Shown here piece by piece: positions 22,539 through 34,948 of a DNA stretch of 64,000 nt (position 1 is the first letter of the stretch; each line of letters begins with the position of its first letter). The DNA comes from Torymus aiolomorphi (lineage: Eukaryota; Arthropoda; Insecta; Hymenoptera; Torymidae). Below the pieces are notes generated by a model. That model ran no database searches and was not told the DNA's origin. It saw only the letters and a list, made by a program, of their open reading frames with translations. The stretch lies in the NCBI GenBank assembly GCA_036365515.1, contig CM070875.1:96076128-96140127 (forward strand), written 5' to 3'. Made by a program: the position numbers and the translations under genes.

Positions 22539-23103
22539 TATTTATTCGGAAAAAGTTGAAATCACCGTTGCTATAACCTTCCAGCTGACAGTTGCATTGC
22601 GCGCGGCCATGTTACTTTCGCCGTAAGGCCGGCTAGTAGCATTGCAGCGCTCTCGTGGCCATTCCACGCAGTGCTTGCAGGTTAGATGATTCGCCTGGTC
22701 TGCTTGTCTGCTCTTTCCCGTTGTGCGCGTTGATGTGCATTCGATGCCCGGCGGGCATCGGAAATACATGAGCAAGCAGATTTTTACGTACACATGAGAG
22801 TTAAGAAAAGAGGGATAGAGAGAGAAGATATTTCCAAATAAATAAATATGAATTTATTAATAAATAGTTTAATTTTCAGTCTCTACTTTTATAAAAATAT
22901 TTATTCACTTTCATGTCAATAAAATAGTAACTTATATTTATTATAGTTCTTTAACTTTTTTTAGAATCACGAAGTATCTTCTGACTATTTATTGCAATTT
23001 TCGCACGAATACCTTAATAAAAGCATGCGCGGTGTATCCGGCGTAAAAATTCGATGGAACCATTTAGCGAGAGAGAGGTTTCTTTCGTGAATATCTCTCT
23101 TGC
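22539..23103. other. GC-richer flank of the minus-strand gene, no ORF
   Basis: Contains a GC-rich stretch at about 22,580-22,770, which could include the gene's promoter or a transposon end, followed by AT-rich sequence. No TIR matching the other side of the gene was found. Confidence 0.4.
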
Positions 23104-23265
23104 TTTCACGGGCTTCAATGGTTCCGTTTAATTTTTCGAAATGCCATGGGATAGGGCCCTCACAGGCTTAAATGCGTTCCGTCAAATTTTTCGGAACGCC
23201 GTGGGATGGCACGCTCACAGGCTTAAATGCGTTCCATTTAATTTTTCGGAACGCATAAGATAACA
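23104..23265 (+). repeat. 55-bp tandem repeat, three units
   Basis: Units share GGCTTAAATGCGTTCC and AATTTTTCGGAACGC. Starts at about 23,110, 23,165 and 23,220 (55-bp spacing); the first unit is diverged. Confidence 0.85.
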
Positions 23266-24090
23266 CCCTAATTGTGAGAGCGACGCGCTATTTATCGGTG
23301 AATATAGTGACCGTCCTTCTTGAGAATGCCACGCTCGCGATGCGAGACAGTTGCGCACCGAAGTTGCACTATCCCACGACTTGCGCGCGGCAACTGTTTC
23401 AGGTGTTTTAGTAATGGGTAAAAGTGCTATTTCTTCTAGCCTAAGCAAACGGCGTAACTACGTACTTTCGCCGAAGGGATAGACAAAATGTTCATGTTTC
23501 AATAGAGATATAATGAAAACTTCAACCTAATCGTAAAGAAAGACTTGTTTAGGAAAAATTGCAAAAAAAAAAAAAAAAAAAGAAAGTGATCATTTTGAGT
23601 ATTTTTGTGTTTTTCGATCTACAAAAAAATCACTTACTATTATTGTCAAATTTGTAGAGCTTTTTCTTTATAACAAACGCTTCAATTTAAGCCCTGGTAG
23701 ATCGATGGGCCATGAAAAATAGCCCGAGGTTGGGTAAGAATACAAGCAGGCGTGGGACATGATAAATAGACCATCACCGCTGTGCACTTCAAAGCAAGGG
23801 CCCTTGCTTCGAATGAGCACCGCGGAGGTGATAGCGTCGCACCAACATGTGCAACCACCGCTACGCACGTGGAGCGCATGAAGCGCTGCCACGCTCATTT
23901 GTCGATGCCGGTGCGGACGTTGGGAATAGAAACGGTAAGGGAACGCGTAGAGAGTCGATCTTCTTGCGCCATGCACGGTGCGATAGAAGAGCGAATAGAA
24001 AGTTATAAGCGAGTCCATCGCGTGACATTGATATACGGCTAAATAATAATTATTATTATTATTATTTGTAAAGACTCTTCGCGCCGGTTT
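23266..24090. other. Mixed-composition non-coding tract
   Basis: Includes a poly(A) run at about 23,563-23,581, possibly an old retroposon tail. Overlapping frames at 23,668-24,042 on both strands are GC-biased shadows with no recognisable domain. Confidence 0.4.
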
Positions 24091-24440
24091 GCAATATAAT
24101 TAAAGGGCGCGCCAGATTCGCATTTGAATCTCCCGCCTCGCGCGCGACGCCAGCGAGAGTCTAGTTCGCGCGCTGCCGCTACGCGGCGCGACCCCACTCC
24201 GCGCGGCTCCAGCAGTCAATCGGCGGCTCGCGGGGATATAGGCGCGTACGGCCGCAGCACCAACGGGCTTCTTTCACTCGGACATCTTCCTTGCGTAGAT
24301 GGTCTCAGCACCCTGCCTAGTTTACTGAGCTGAATAAAGACTCATTTTTGATAGTTAAATAATTGTTTTTATTTAACACCCACGAGGTGCAAGGTCTCCT
24401 ACCCTGGTCTCGTTTTTGGCGACAGAATCACTCCTGATCC
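24091..24440 (+). mobile_element. Possible LTR end with polyadenylation signal and primer-binding-like site
   Basis: GC-rich sequence ends in AATAAA at 24,333-24,338, then an AT-rich stretch and TTTTTGGCGAC at 24,413-24,423, which resembles the TGGCGac start of retrotransposon primer-binding sites. No partner LTR or pol domains were found nearby, so this is only a candidate. Confidence 0.3.
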
Positions 24441-26400
24441 CCCCTACTCCTTTTCCGTTCCTCATCAACACCTTCCACTAGTTGAGCCAACGTGTCTGTG
24501 TACACCGAGCTCTAGGTTTCCACATCCGTGCAAACTAGGTGTGGGGTTAGTGCTATGACCTACCACACCCAACGTAGAAGCCTCAGCGGTGGATAACGGT
24601 CCCAGCGACCGGCAGCGTGGGACTCCGCCTCTGCGGGCGCTCTCTGCTCTGCGCTCTCAGCTGTGGCAGCCTCGACGACTTTCGCCGCCCTAGGAGAGCA
24701 CCTCCAGCGAGTAAAGCGGGGGGGGGGCGCAGCGACTCAGAGCACGAGACGCCTGTGGGCGGGTTTGCGTAGCGCTCCCTCCGGCACCTCCAGCGAGGAA
24801 GCTCGGCTCGCCCTTCTGCTCACCGATCGCTGTTGAGCCACCTTCCTCCGCCGATCTATCTTCGAGTGCGACCATGGACTCGTTTTATCCCCGCTCAAGG
24901 AGAGCAGCTCCGAGCGAACAAGCACTGCTTGCACCTCGTCTTCGACCGGCGTGGAAGCGCTCATCGCTCCGCCGGTCCCCGCACACACTCTCTTAAGAGT
25001 GTCGAAGATGGATTCACCGAATCAACGCGCCTGTACTTTAAGTACAGCTCGACCCGTGCTCTATGGCGCCTCCTTGCGCTTTGAGCAGTCCTTGATGTAG
25101 GCAAGCTCACGGTTGACGCTCCGCCGACCTCCGTGCGCTGTTCTGCTCATTTACCCGAGCGAACACGCCTGCATCAACATTTGGAAGCCAGAATCCGCAA
25201 GCTCTGAGGACAAAAACGAGCGACAGGTTGTAGCGAGCGGGCCGGGTATGTCGCTTTGTCTGGCTTGGTATCGGGGACGTGGATGAAGCGCACCGATGGC
25301 AGATAGTACAGCCGGTAAAGACTGTCATTGGTTGCGTGACATCAGTATCTCCGGGCCAGTTTTTGCGCTTCGGCATCCCGCAGACTGCAACTGTTCTGCT
25401 TGCTCAGCTCGCGACGGGAAAACTCCGCGCATATCGGGAAGTTCCGGGTAGAACGCGGGATGCAGAAGAGGGCTGGACAGCTGAGGGAAGTCGCAGATGC
25501 CGGCCGCAACTGTCCGTCGGTAGATATCTCAGGAAGCATTCCGTCGACTGCGGAGAGAGGAAAGTTCGGTGCGGGACAGGAATCATCGAGTAACGGGAGA
25601 AAGAGGCGTCAATCGATGACTTAGAGAGTGTCGCATCGGATGTAATGAGATGGTAATGGGGATAAACATATATATTATGGTGCATGCTAACGTACCCGCG
25701 GGTACGAGCAGTAGAGAGGTGCAGCAGCAGCTGCGCACCGGGGCAGGCTGAGGCCGCCTTGGCACAGCGCTGTCGGCTGCAAATACCGAGCCTCCTGCCG
25801 GAGCACCGTTGACGTAGAGAATGGTCTGTGAGTAGTAAGGCAGGAATGTGGTGTAAAGTAGAGGAGGGGCTAGGCGCTGCGTGGTCTGATCAATTGGCAT
25901 ATGGCGACTGCGACCGCACCCGAAAGCGTGAGCGGTTTCGAAACACTCGTGATGTAGTGATGACAACGGAGTGAGATGCGAGCATAGAGGCTGCCCCTTC
26001 TGCACATTTTGGAGAGATTCGTGCTCAAGATTCTCTCAGTGCAGTATTGGTCCCTGTTGCGATCTAATCTCGTCTTTGAGCACTGCTAAGTGAATAGCAT
26101 AAACTTCTTGGTTCCCATTTGGAGAGAAATAGCAGTTTTATACCATTATACAGCTACTTTCATCCTTACGAAGCCTTGTCCTCTCCTCGATTCATCAGTT
26201 GTAAAATTTCCTACGATCTCAATGACGGAATCGTTCCGGCAGTCTTTGATTCAGTGGCCCCTCTCCGTCTAGCGGTACTGCTCGGAAATGAGAAGCACAT
26301 TAATTTTTCTGCTGGTTGTGGTAATCCACGGCATGTTAAAGCGTATTCATGCTCCGGTTTAGGTTCGCTTGGAGAAACCTAACTATTTTTTCTTGTGCTC
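24441..26400. other. GC-rich degenerate region, no recognised domain
   Basis: Overlapping frames exist on both strands because stop codons are rare in GC-rich DNA, but none shows a known motif. It could be a degraded LTR-retrotransposon interior following the LTR-like end at 24.4 kb. Contains a 10-G run at about 24,718-24,727. Confidence 0.35.
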
Positions 26401-27679
26401 TTCTGTGTTTGCTTTTTAGCCCTCCTAAGGACTTCACACGTCCTGTCTCCAGCTTTGTGATGTATGTGTATTTTTATTTGTTTTCAGTATAAAAAGTAAT
26501 ATTGTAATATTTTAAAGTCAGTTTTGTTTTTATGTCGATTTTTTAAATCAACATGGATTTCGAAGTTAGTACGATTAATCGCGATTCTTCTACATTAATC
26601 AAATGAATTCGTTGAGTAGAAATATTCATCCATGAATTTCAGGAATTTTTTTTATATTTTTTTTTTTTCAAATCATAATTTTCAAATGATGATATTAAAT
26701 ACAAGTTATTTAGTCCTTCTAGGGATTTTGATGTTAATATTTATAATCAATTAAAAAGGCATGAATATATTTACAACCCATCTATAGTCATTTCTAAATT
26801 ATGTATAAAAACTTAATAAAATTACAGGTACATTTCATTAGTTATTTCGGTTAAGTGCGGGATTTGTATGCGGTGATTACTTATAAGAATTGTAATTGTC
26901 ATCAAAAGATTTGACATTAATATGTATTTTTGTCTATTCTAGATACTAGTTTTATTGCAAATATTCATAGACAAAATTTAGTGTAATGCAATTAAGTATT
27001 GGCATAAAAAATCAAAGGTATTAAACAAGGTATTAACCTTGGATTGAGGAAGCTACGTGCGAACTTATTGGCAGCGGTTTTTTAGTTATATATGGTTTTG
27101 TACAGTTATATTTATCGCACAGGATGTTGGGATGACCCCAAATGTTGCAAGAAAAAATATAGTGTTTCTAACTTACCCCTTCGTTTCCTAAGAACTGTAT
27201 CGTAGGGTTTTGGTTAATTTTATTCTGAAACAAACAAGACTCTTTAATAACAGCGAAAATACAATGAGGGTACAAACTAATACAAGATTAAATTATTATT
27301 ATATATAGCACTGCGTGACCTGAATCGGCACATAGATTACGCATATCCGTGACATAAGTAGTCCATTATTACATCGTGAAATAATGTATTTACTTAAGGG
27401 AAGAAGGTACCAATTTTTGGCAAAAAAATCGATTTTTTCTATCGTTCTAAACTATATTTCAACTATTTTTCTACCCGAAAAACTATAACTAATGCCAAAC
27501 TTGTCATATAATTATTTAATTTGATTTATCTCAATATTAATCGTTATAAGCAAAATTTTGCGTTTTTTTGCATTTTTTATAATACTTTTCTTTTTTTGAC
27601 AAATCTAGTTCCTGTAGAATTATACCTCTTTAGATCGCTAATTTCCCCTTGAACTACAAAATTACTTTTTTTTTTTATA
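26401..27679. other. AT-rich, no gene recognised
   Basis: No ORF or repeat structure that I can support. Confidence 0.45.
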
Positions 27680-27750
27680 TTGTATCTTGAGTCTAATGGT
27701 CAATTGTCTACCAGAAAAGGTTTAAATAAATGGACACCATTTATTTTTAA

Positions 27751-27787
27751 CCGACGTTTCGGACACTTTTTTCGTGTCCCTCTTCAG
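27751..27787 (-). ncRNA. Hammerhead ribozyme core, Penelope type
   Basis: On the minus strand, CTGAAGA is followed by a stem II hairpin (GGGACAC with GTGTCC) and GAAAC-GTCGG. The CUGANGA...GAAA order with a self-complementary stem between is the invariant hammerhead core. Stem III would be very short, as in dimer-active retrotransposon hammerheads. Confidence 0.7.
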
Positions 27788-27877
27788 GTGCTATTACGTC
27801 AAGATGTAATAATAACGGGAGATTGTCCGTTTCGTCAATCAGTCTCCCGTTATTATTACATCTTGACGTAATAGCAC

Positions 27878-27914
27878 CTGAAGAGGGACACGAAAAAAGT
27901 GTCTGAAACGTCGG
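27878..27914 (+). ncRNA. Hammerhead ribozyme core, mirror copy
   Basis: The same core on the plus strand in the other palindrome arm. The CTGAAGA box is at 27,878-27,884 and GAAAC starts at 27,905. Stem II closes with GTGTCT, giving one G-U pair. Confidence 0.7.
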
Positions 27915-28243
27915 TTAAAAATAAATGGTGTCCATTTATTTAAACCTTTCCTGGTAGACAATTGGCCATTAGAATCAAGATACAAAATTATGATTCACAC
28001 TCTACCATAAGCGCCTTTACCAACCAAAATACACAATTACTATTCAATTTTGGTATTTAAACTTAGATTGTTCATATAATTTTATAAATAGAACGCCCAG
28101 CTGTTATAATATACTCCATTTGAAATGAGCCATCGATGTCGACCCTCTTATCGACTATGGCGCATTCCTTGCATGCCATAAGAAACAGGGAACAAGTACA
28201 CTACATGGGTTACTATATCTATAGACATAAGATACAAGTCCTG

Positions 28244-28247
<4 letters not shown>

Positions 28248-28329
<82 letters not shown>
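28248..28329. repeat. (TA)n microsatellite
   Basis: About 41 TA units, followed directly by a divergent core-family repeat. Confidence 0.97.
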
Positions 28330-28333
<4 letters not shown>

Positions 28334-28544
28334 TGTATAACGTTAGTTCCCAGGACCCCATGTTACTGTATACCTATACGTGACTAAAAAAATAATGTCT
28401 CTTATGGGGGCCGATGTCCTCAAAACTGACGTTAAACATATGTAGATTCAGGGACTGTCCCCAAAACTAAAAAATGTCCCCGAAACCAACGTTAAACATC
28501 TGGAATGTCCTAGAAACTAACATAAAACATAAATATATATATAT

Positions 28545-28545
<1 letters not shown>
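28330..28545 (+). repeat. Core-family repeat, divergent copy 3
   Basis: Core at about 28,380: GTGACTAAAAAAATAATG. Flank phrases here are CGTTAAACAT and GTCC(C)AAAACTAA, different from those of other copies. Bounded by a TA tract on the left and a CA tract on the right. Confidence 0.75.

Positions 28546-28618
<73 letters not shown>
28546..28618. repeat. (CA)n microsatellite
   Basis: About 35 CA units. Confidence 0.97.
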
Positions 28619-28626
<8 letters not shown>

Positions 28627-28765
28627 TTATCTGGAAGGCTAGTATCGGGGACGGATCCATACACGGAACGCATGCTTCTGGGCTTTCGGCATCTTTCTGG
28701 GACGTCCCAGAACACTTCTATCCATAACGCATGCTTCCAGGCTCACTAAAGCTAACTGTCACACA

Positions 28766-28771
<6 letters not shown>
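28619..28771. repeat. Inverted-repeat arm (partner 29,048-29,205)
   Basis: Contains TCTGGGACGTCCCAGAA, itself palindromic, and CGCATGCTTC, matched in reverse at 29,048-29,205. The pair frames a TA tract and a core-family repeat. Confidence 0.85.

Positions 28772-28848
<77 letters not shown>
28772..28848. repeat. (TA)n microsatellite
   Basis: About 38 TA units between an inverted arm and a core-family repeat. Confidence 0.97.
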
Positions 28849-28849
<1 letters not shown>

Positions 28850-29047
28850 ATAAGGCAATCTTCTGGGATTTTCAGTGATTTTCTTAGGGTCTACCTGCAA
28901 TGGAAGATGTGCCATATATTGAGAACACATTATAAACATTGTAGAATGAGCCTGACTAAAGAAATAATGACCCTCAGGTTATTGACTTTCGCAGGGGGCC
29001 TGCGGCGCCCGCTTTTGCGGAAGAAAATTACGGAAAAACTACTAAAG
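28850..29047 (+). repeat. Core-family repeat, copy 4
   Basis: The core CTGACTAAAGAAATAATGAC begins at about 28,951 and is followed by CCTCAGGTTATTGACT. The sequence between the inverted arms is otherwise unique. Confidence 0.75.
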
Positions 29048-29203
29048 AAATCAAATTCATATTGTGTGACAGTTACCTTTAGTGAGCCTGGAAGCTTGCG
29101 TTACGGATAGAAGTTTTCTGGGACGTCCCAGAAAAATGCGAAAATCCCAGAAGCATGCGTTACGTGTATGGATCCGTCCCAGATACTTGCCTTTCAGATA
29201 AAT

Positions 29204-29205
<2 letters not shown>
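29048..29205. repeat. Inverted-repeat arm (partner 28,619-28,771)
   Basis: Reverse-complement of the earlier arm over about 150 bp with minor differences; followed by a CA tract. Confidence 0.85.
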
Positions 29206-29302
<97 letters not shown>

Positions 29303-29310
29303 TACACACA
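29206..29310. repeat. (CA)n microsatellite
   Basis: About 48 CA units with two CATA interruptions. Confidence 0.97.
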
Positions 29311-29324
29311 TATATATATATATG

Positions 29325-29562
29325 TTTGTAAATTGGTACTTTTGAGGAAATGTGAACCTTTCGCTCAGAGTTCGGACAATGTGACTAAAGAAATAATGAC
29401 CCTCAGGTTACCGACTCTGGGAAAAGGGGGATTTTAGATTTCTCCTCAAAAGTCGTGATTCTTGCTTTGAGATATTTGAGGAGTCTCTTCAAAATGCGGA
29501 CATCTCTTCAAAAGTACCGATCTATACGTTGATATCTCTTCAAATATACCAATTCCCATAGT
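29325..29562 (+). repeat. Core-family repeat, copy 5
   Basis: Core GTGACTAAAGAAATAATGAC at about 29,381. The flank phrase CTCTTCAAAA(G) occurs about four times and is specific to this copy. A TA tract follows. Confidence 0.8.

Positions 29563-29656
<94 letters not shown>
29563..29656. repeat. (TA)n microsatellite
   Basis: About 47 TA units. Confidence 0.97.
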
Positions 29657-29658
<2 letters not shown>

Positions 29659-29873
29659 CTCGAAAGGAGTTTATAAAGCCCGTTTTTTTATATATAGGGG
29701 TTTATCGAGCCCGATTTTGATTATGCAGCCCGGGCTTCATATTTCTAAATATAGAGGTTTATGCGGCCCGACCTAGAGTCTATAAACCCAGGGTCCATTA
29801 TTTCTTTAGTCACTTGCCATAGGGAACTCTCGGTTGTAGGTACTACTATACAGGGTTGGGCTTCATAAAACCC
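29657..29873 (-). repeat. Core-family repeat, copy 6 (inverted)
   Basis: Reverse-complement match to 15,893-16,126 over roughly 210 bp, including the TTTCTCGAAA junction with the TA tract and the CGGGCTTCAT phrases. A long TG tract follows directly. Confidence 0.9.
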
Positions 29874-30412
<539 letters not shown>

Positions 30413-30475
30413 GGGGATAATTATTTATTTATATATATGTATATATATATATATAGTTGTAACGCTCAAAATGGG

Positions 30476-30712
30476 TACCTACCCCCTCCGCCCCCTCCCC
30501 CCCACCACTTCCCATCCACTTTGTACCATGAAATTCTTACAAATTTTAAGTTATTTTGAAGGATAACTGCCCCTCCACCCCCTCCTCTCCCCGCCACCCC
30601 GTCCACTTCCCACCATCCCCTCCACTCAGCTCCACTCTCCTCCACCCCCTCCACCCCCCCGTCGCGACTTCACCACCTACCCATCCACTTACCCCTCAAC
30701 ACTTAATCCATT
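30476..30712. repeat. C/T-rich strand-asymmetric tract
   Basis: Pyrimidine-rich runs built on CCCCTCCAC-like words, interrupted by about 60 bp of mixed sequence. Such tracts can form triplex or quadruplex structures. The frames on both strands are low complexity and not genes. Confidence 0.75.
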
Positions 30713-30734
30713 CCACATGTTATGCTAAAAATCT

Positions 30735-32690
30735 TATATAGTTTTTCTGGATTCACTGGTAATGAATCAGAAATCAGTTTTTGAGAATTCAAAATGGCGG
30801 ATCGATGATGGCAGCCAAATATTGAAATATTACTGGATCTTGCTGAAAAATGTATGTAAGGGATTTCTAGATTCGATGATTACGAATCTGAACTGAGATT
30901 TTCAGAATTCAAAATGGCGGATCGGAGATGGAGGCCAAATATTCAAATATTACTGGATTATGCTGAAAATTGTATACAGAGGTATATGGATTCGCTAATT
31001 ACGAATTTGAACTCATACTTTGCCAAATCAAAATAGCGGACAAATATTGAAACATTACTGAATTTTGCAATTGTATATGGGGGATTTCTGGATTCGCATG
31101 ATGACGAATCTGAATTCAGCTTATAAAAATTGAAAATGGCGGATCGAAGATGGCGGCCCAATATTAAAATATTATTCGATTTTGCTGAAAATTGTATATA
31201 GGGTATTACTGGTTTCGCTGGTTACGAATCTGAACTCAGATTTAGAAAATAAAAACTGACGGAACCAAGATAGCTACCAAAAACTGAAATTTTACTCGAT
31301 TTTGATAAAAATTATATATAGAAGGATTCCGAATTCGTTGATTAGGAATCTGTACTCAGATTCTGAGAATTCAAAATGGCGGATCTAAGATGGTAGCCAT
31401 ATATTCAAACATTACCGGAATTTGCTGAAAATTGTATATACGAAGTTTCTGGATTCGCTGATTACGAATCTGAACTCATATTTTGCCAAATCAAAATAGC
31501 GGCCAAATATTGAAATATTACTGAATTTTGCAATTGTATATGGGGGATTTCTGGATTCGCATGATGACAAATCTGAATTCAGATTATGAAAATTTAATAT
31601 GACGGATCAAAGATGCCTGCCAAATATTGAAATATTACTAGATTTTGCTGAAAATTGTATATTGGATTTTACTGGATTCGCTGATTATGAATATGGATTC
31701 AGATTATGAAAATGCAATATGACGGATAGATGATGGCAGCCAAATATTGAACTATTACTGGATCGTGCTGAAAAATGTATATACGGAATTTCTGGATTCG
31801 CTGATTACGAATCTGAACTCAGATTTTGAAAATTCAAAATAGTGGATCCAAGATGGCGGCCAAAATTTAAAATTTTAACGGAATTTGCTAAAAATTGTAT
31901 ATTGTGAGTTTCCGGATTCGTTGATTACGAATCTGAATTCAGATTTTGTAAATACAAAATGGCGACTAAAAATTGAAATATTACTGGATTTTGTTGAAAT
32001 TATATACAGGGGGTATCTAGATTCGCTGATTACGAATATGAACTAATATTTTGCGAATTCAAAATGGCGACCAAATATTGAAATATTACTGAATTTTGCG
32101 ATTGTACGTGGGGGATTTCTGAATTCGCATATTAGGATTTCTGGATTCGATGATTACGAATCTGAGCTCAGATTTTAAAAATTCAAAATGGCTGCGAAAT
32201 ATTTCAATAATACTGAATTTTGCTAAAAATTGTATATAAGGGGTTAATGGATTCGCTAATTACAAATCTGAACTCAAATTTTCAGAATTCAAAATGTCTA
32301 ATCGAAAATGCAGATCAAATATTCAAATATTACTGGATTTTGCTGAAAATTGTATAACGGAATTTCTGGATTCGCTGAATACGAATCTGAACTCAGATTG
32401 TGAAAAATCAAAATAATGGACCCAAGATGTCAGCCAACAATTGAAATTTTACCGAAATTTGCTAAAAATTGTATATTATGGGTTTCCGAATTCGCAGATT
32501 AGTAATCTGAACTCAGATTTTGTAAATACAAAATGGCGGCCAAAAATTGAAATATTACCTGTTTTTGCAGAAAACTGTATATAGGAGGTTTCTGTATTCG
32601 CTGATTACAAGTCTGAACTCAGATTTTGAAAATTCAAAATGGCGGACAAGAATTAAAATATTGGCTTTTGTTGAAAAATTAGTTTATAAT
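30735..32690 (+). repeat. Tandem satellite, about 110-120-bp monomer, about 16 copies
   Basis: Monomers recur with GATTACGAATCTGAACTCAG, TTCAAAATGGCGGATC, AAGATGGCGGCC and ATTGAAATATTACTGGATTT in fixed order. Some copies lack the second ATGGCGG box. Divergence between copies is appreciable, so the array is old. The ATGGCGG boxes match the YY1/Pho binding consensus. A related single copy in reverse lies at about 42,080-42,300. Confidence 0.9.
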
Positions 32691-32735
32691 CAATAAATAA
32701 CAAATAATATCAGAGCTGACGTAATGAACTACATA

Positions 32736-32981
32736 TGAGGCGTTTCACGTCAACTGCCCCAGCGCGGTTTTTGAGATATAAGATGTTTTGTAGGTTTTGA
32801 AGGTGAAAATGGAAAATTTCTGAAAAACTGCCTATATCATTGGAAAGCTGAGTAAAAAACACGTTGAAAACACTTATCAAACAATTTTTTAAAGTACATT
32901 TTAGTATCATAAACATGAGTTGGAAATAGCACCATTTGGCACACGTGCGCCGATTTGGGGCAGCTGACGTGGAACGCCTCA
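32736..32981. mobile_element. 246-bp MITE with TGAGGCGTTYCACGTCA ends and TA target duplication
   Basis: The left end TGAGGCGTTTCACGTCAACT and the right end complementary to TGAGGCGTTCCACGTCAGCT form about 28-bp TIRs, continuing into GCCCCA. TA flanks each side (32,734-32,735 and 32,982-32,983). No coding capacity. Consistent with a Tc1/mariner-type MITE; the superfamily is inferred only from the TA. Confidence 0.85.
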
Positions 32982-33122
32982 TATATATTATGAATTATTT
33001 TGTTAAATATAAATATACCTAATATTTTAAGAATTAATAAATGTTAAGAATAATTTTTTTAAAAAACATAACAGAAAATTTAAAAGAAAAAATAAATGTT
33101 TCATGATATTTTTAATAGGGGG

Positions 33123-33654
<532 letters not shown>

Positions 33655-33669
33655 CAATTAATTAAAAAA

Positions 33670-34055
33670 ATCAACTGATAAGAATTTTTCCATCGGTCTT
33701 ACAGTCTTACAAATTAAATTAAAATAATTAATATTTATGGCAGTCAGATTGCCCTTGTTTATAATCACCCCCGCAGAATCTGAAATAAAAACTTAATTAA
33801 AATCTGGAAAAAACTTTGTTAGCAAAGGACGATCTGACTGCCCACCACCACCACATTGTCCGACGTTTCGAGCCTGCTCCGGCTCCTCCTCAGGGACTCA
33901 TTATAAATTTAATTTATAATGATATAATGAACGGGGGTGATTATAAACAAGGGCAATCTGACTGCCATAAATATTAATTATTTTAATTTAATTTGTAAGA
34001 CTGTAAGACCGATGGAAAAATTCTTATCAGTTGATATTAAATTGCAGTCGACATA
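33670..34055. repeat. Inverted-repeat unit B with hammerhead core
   Basis: About 110-bp inverted arms share ATCAACTGATAAGAATTTTT-type tips and the CAGATTGCCCTTGTTTATAA phrase with units A and C. The centre (33,800-33,900) has the terminal region of a Penelope-like element, including a hammerhead core, but no coding sequence. Confidence 0.8.
33861..33893 (-). ncRNA. Hammerhead ribozyme core, Penelope type
   Basis: On the minus strand, CTGAGGA, a stem II pairing GGAGCC with GGCTC and a GGAGCA loop, then GAAACGTCGG. All invariant core bases are present, in contrast to the degraded copy at 35,852. Confidence 0.72.
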
Positions 34056-34065
34056 AGTAATATTT

Positions 34066-34266
34066 TTAATAATTAAAAAAATTGTAGATGTAAATTAATT
34101 ATAGAAAATTATAGATGTAAATTAATTAATAAAATTATAGATGTAAATTAATTAAAACAATTATAGATGGAAAATTAATTAAAAAAAATTATAGATCTAA
34201 ATTAATTAAAAAAAATTATAGATCTAAATTAATTAAAAAAATTATAGACGTAAATTAATTAAAAAA
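34066..34266 (+). repeat. AT-rich minisatellite, about 25-30-bp unit
   Basis: About seven copies of AATTATAGATGTAAATTAAT with variable A-run length. Confidence 0.88.
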
Positions 34267-34753
34267 TATAACATTCTTATTTAAGATAGTTAAATCTTAT
34301 TCTTATCGATGAACCATAATCATAGCCCCTAAATTACTACTACCACTCTGACTCTTCCGTATTGAGGGTTAAAGGTTGTGACCTGCGTTAGCTAGCCCAT
34401 TCCAGAGCTGCCATAAAAACGGATATGCCTACGCATGTCTTAATCTTTATTTTACCCTACTATAATTACTCTTTTCTTAGCGTTTACTTTCCGGCTTGTT
34501 GTTTAAGAGCCCTTTGAAATTTTCTTTTCTTCTTGATGCAGGTATAACAGTATCGACAAACAAAATAAAAATTTACCAGAAACATACCTACAGTCGAAAG
34601 ATGTAATCCAAATTTTAGCAGAGAGAATTGTTCTCTAAATATTTTTCTTTATACAATACAACAAATTATAATTTAATTTTAATTCAACAGCGAATTCTCA
34701 AATCCATCTTAATGCGATTATTTTTTCTTTATTAATAATTACAGTAATTGAAA
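34267..34753. other. Non-coding spacer
   Basis: No ORF or repeat recognised between the minisatellite and unit C. Confidence 0.45.
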
Positions 34754-34948
34754 ATATTACTTATGTCGACTGCACCTTACTATCAACTGATGAGAATTTT
34801 TCCATCGGTCTTACAGTCTTATAAATTAAATTAAAATAATTCATATTTATGGCAGTAAAATTGCCCTTGTGAAAACTAATTTCACTCTATTATTATTAAC
34901 TCTAATGACTAATATGATCTAAATCTAAATCTATATATCTAAAAAACT

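Larger units (their letters stand above)
27680..27984. repeat. 305-bp near-perfect palindrome containing two hammerhead cores
   Basis: The arms (about 145 bp each) start at TGTATCTTGA and meet around 27,832 with a spacer of only about 14 bp. Each arm carries one hammerhead ribozyme core in opposite strands. Such motifs are typical of the terminal regions of Penelope-like elements, so this is probably a fused head-to-head pair of Penelope termini without coding sequence. Confidence 0.9.

Noticed and set aside
23668..25685. Several overlapping open frames of 60-140 codons
   Set aside because: GC-rich DNA with few stops; frames overlap on both strands and show no conserved motif.
30735..32690. 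Regularly spaced repeats that might suggest a CRISPR array
   Set aside because: Monomers of 110-120 bp with no unique spacers, diverged between copies, in eukaryotic DNA; this is a satellite.
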